Below, piece by piece: positions 62,879 to 64,000 of a DNA stretch of 64,000 nucleotides (position 1 is the first letter of the stretch; every line of letters begins with the position of its first letter). The position numbers were made by a program, and so were the translations under genes. The notes beneath the pieces were generated by a model, which saw only the letters and a list, made by a program, of their open reading frames with translations, was not told the origin of the DNA and made no database searches. Source of the DNA: Candidatus Anammoxibacter sp. (lineage in GTDB: Bacteria > Planctomycetota > Brocadiia > Brocadiales > Anammoxibacteraceae); NCBI GenBank assembly GCA_021777105.1, contig JAIQZQ010000069.1, forward strand, positions 141,345-205,344, read 5' to 3'.

Positions 62879-63344
62879 AAAGTCATGCCTCTTAATTTAT
62901 AGTGAAAATATGTCCGGTTCCGGAAGATTAAAAACTCCATTTTTTGTATCAGTTTAGTCCTTTGAAAATTATACAGCCTAAGAAACAAGATAAACTCGTA
63001 AATGACAGCTGGCATGGATGCTGGTTACAGGTTACTAGATGCCGGCTATTGGTATACTTTCAATATGTTTCATGGCGAAAACATGAAACTAACAATCCAG
63101 TATCCAGCATCCAGTATCTGACGACATATCACAACTATTAGCGCCTTTGCGATGAATATTCGCCGGCATATTTCTCAAACAACTAAATTGTTGCCATTTT
63201 TTATGTTTATTTGCTGTGAATTTTACAAAATAAGCGGCAAAATATCAACACTCCCTTCATTTGCCTGTGAAACTTCCTGATATTTATAACTCTTCCGCGT
63301 GATTTAGGCGCCACGTCCGCTACGCGGCCACCCCTCTTTTAGAG
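62879..63344. other. Gap with inverted repeats
   Basis: No gene is visible. A small perfect hairpin GTTTCATG/CATGAAAC lies at 63067-63089. It is framed by diverged inverted arms with GGATGCTGG (63016-63024) and CCAGCATCC (63104-63112). Copy 2 of the 49-bp dispersed repeat is at the right end (63297-63344). Confidence 0.5.
63297..63344. repeat. 49-bp dispersed repeat, copy 2
   Basis: The sequence beginning GCGTGATTTAGGCGCC repeats 54748-54796 with a few substitutions and one base less in a T-run. It directly follows the stop codon of the gene remnant at 63345 on the minus strand. Confidence 0.7.
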
Positions 63345-63544
63345 CTAAGGTTTATACACATCTTTACGTGTTGGATCTGATCGTTCCGGCATAAAGCCTT
63401 GCGTTAAAAAAGTATATGTCTCAAGGTCAACCATTTGAAGGTGGTTGCAAAACATTCGCATTTGCCGTTGTAGTGTAGGCGCGTCCTCAATGTCATTGAA
63501 ATAAGAAACTGCAAGTTTCGGATTTATATATTTTATAAATAATT
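63345..63544 (-). pseudogene. Unidentified gene remnant beside the transposase
   Basis: An open frame of 66 codons without a good start reads in part YFNDIEDAPTLQRQM and ETYTFLTQGFMPERSDP before its stop. The composition (mixed polar and hydrophobic, no low complexity) looks like the C-terminus of a real protein. Its 5' part is lost close to the end of the IS4-type gene, so it was probably cut by the insertion. I do not recognise the family. Confidence 0.45.
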
Positions 63545-63570
63545 GTTAAGAACAAATTTAAATGTAATTA

Positions 63571-64000
63571 TTAAGCAAGAGCCTTTTTGTTTTGCACGTA
63601 TTTAGGTAGTTTATAATTAGAAGGTTTGTGTTCAAATTGTCTACCAGGTCTTATGGGTGAAAGATTCTCTACGATTTTAGTTTTAATAAATGCCAGAATA
63701 TCACCGATGCTGATTTCTGTGAAAAATGAAACAAATTTCTCTTTTAAATAATATAATGCCGAACTTCTGTTTTCCTGATAATTATATTTTCTTCTTAAAG
63801 AGACTTCTGCTATTTTTTCTTGAACATCACTTTCCACTGCAATTATCGCCTGCAAGTTACTCATAAATATAGAAGCGTAAAATTCTTGATAAATAGCATT
63901 TACGCTTTTACCACAAAATGATTCAACCTCAAGCACACATTTTATAGTTTTATAATATTCTTCAATCCCCCACCGTAAATGGTATAAATCTTTAAAAATT
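63571..64000 (-). CDS. IS4-family transposase, C-terminal part (cut by window edge)
   Basis: The frame is open to the window edge; the earlier GTG at 63936 is not the true start. Just inside the edge it reads YHLRWGIEEYYKTIK, the Y-x2-R-x3-E-x6-K (YREK) signature that carries the catalytic Glu of IS4-family DDE transposases. The C-terminus is basic (KPSNYKLPKYVQNKKALA). The element's right inverted repeat should lie near 63545-63570, but I cannot mark it with confidence. Confidence 0.82.
   Translation of the reverse strand, partial: IFKDLYHLRWGIEEYYKTIKCVLEVESFCGKSVNAIYQEFYASIFMSNLQAIIAVESDVQEKIAEVSLRRKYNYQENRSSALYYLKEKFVSFFTEISIGDILAFIKTKIVENLSPIRPGRQFEHKPSNYKLPKYVQNKKALA

Overview
The window looks like a chromosomal segment of an uncultured Gram-negative, low-GC bacterium (by eye well under 45% G+C). 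A Wzx/Wzz/O-antigen-ligase-type surface glycan pathway, exported periplasmic proteins and signal peptides argue for a diderm. MqnA and MqnC imply menaquinone made by the futalosine route. Tandem periplasmic cupredoxins and a CRP/FNR-type operator point to respiratory life. There is no rRNA or tRNA, so the phylum cannot be fixed; lineages such as Nitrospirota, Nitrospinota, Schekmanbacteria or Omnitrophota are guesses only.

Bases 1-44.9 kb are one large surface-polysaccharide locus, almost all on the + strand, with many overlapping or abutting genes. It opens with the 3' part of an ABC exporter. Next comes a probable CMP-activated ulosonic-acid module: an aldolase fused to a GT42/DUF115-like domain, an LdpA-like iron-sulfur protein, a HAD phosphatase, a CMP-sugar synthetase and a probable transferase, with no NeuB-type synthase. 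An acylation module follows (methyltransferase, acyl carrier protein, MBOAT, and an SGNH protein on the opposite strand). Bases 11-29.6 kb hold four radical SAM enzymes (three B12-type), glycosyltransferases, two DegT-type aminotransferases, a FemAB-like acyltransferase, a polysaccharide deacetylase, an O-antigen ligase/polymerase, an asparagine synthase-like amidotransferase, two methyltransferase domains and a 36-residue small membrane protein. Bases 29.7-44.3 kb hold a DUF4330/IPT repeat protein, a GT4 transferase, a sugar epimerase, a WecA-like/CapD-N fusion, a Wzz-like chain-length protein, a DUF2142 membrane protein, a Wzx flippase, an SGNH protein, a terminator and a second WecA-like protein lacking key acidic residues.

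Bases 44.3-50 kb are housekeeping and debris: rsmD with an altered catalytic motif, a multiply broken SGNH pseudogene containing a G9 tract, an S74-chaperone surface protein, a 1-kb non-coding stretch and a MidA-type methyltransferase. Bases 50.2-54.7 kb encode a 1491-residue secreted multidomain protein (PQQ propeller, caspase-fold domain without catalytic residues, FN3, carboxypeptidase-regulatory and Big_1 domains) behind a strong sigma70-type promoter.

Bases 54.7-64 kb hold a sugar-phosphate transferase, mqnC, mqnA, a ferredoxin, two tandem cupredoxin paralogues and RNase D, separated by many short repeats. These include two 170-bp MITE-like copies with terminal inverted repeats, a 53-bp palindromic repeat pair, a 49-bp dispersed repeat and several large hairpins. 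The window ends in an IS4-type transposase, truncated by the window edge, next to an unidentified gene remnant.
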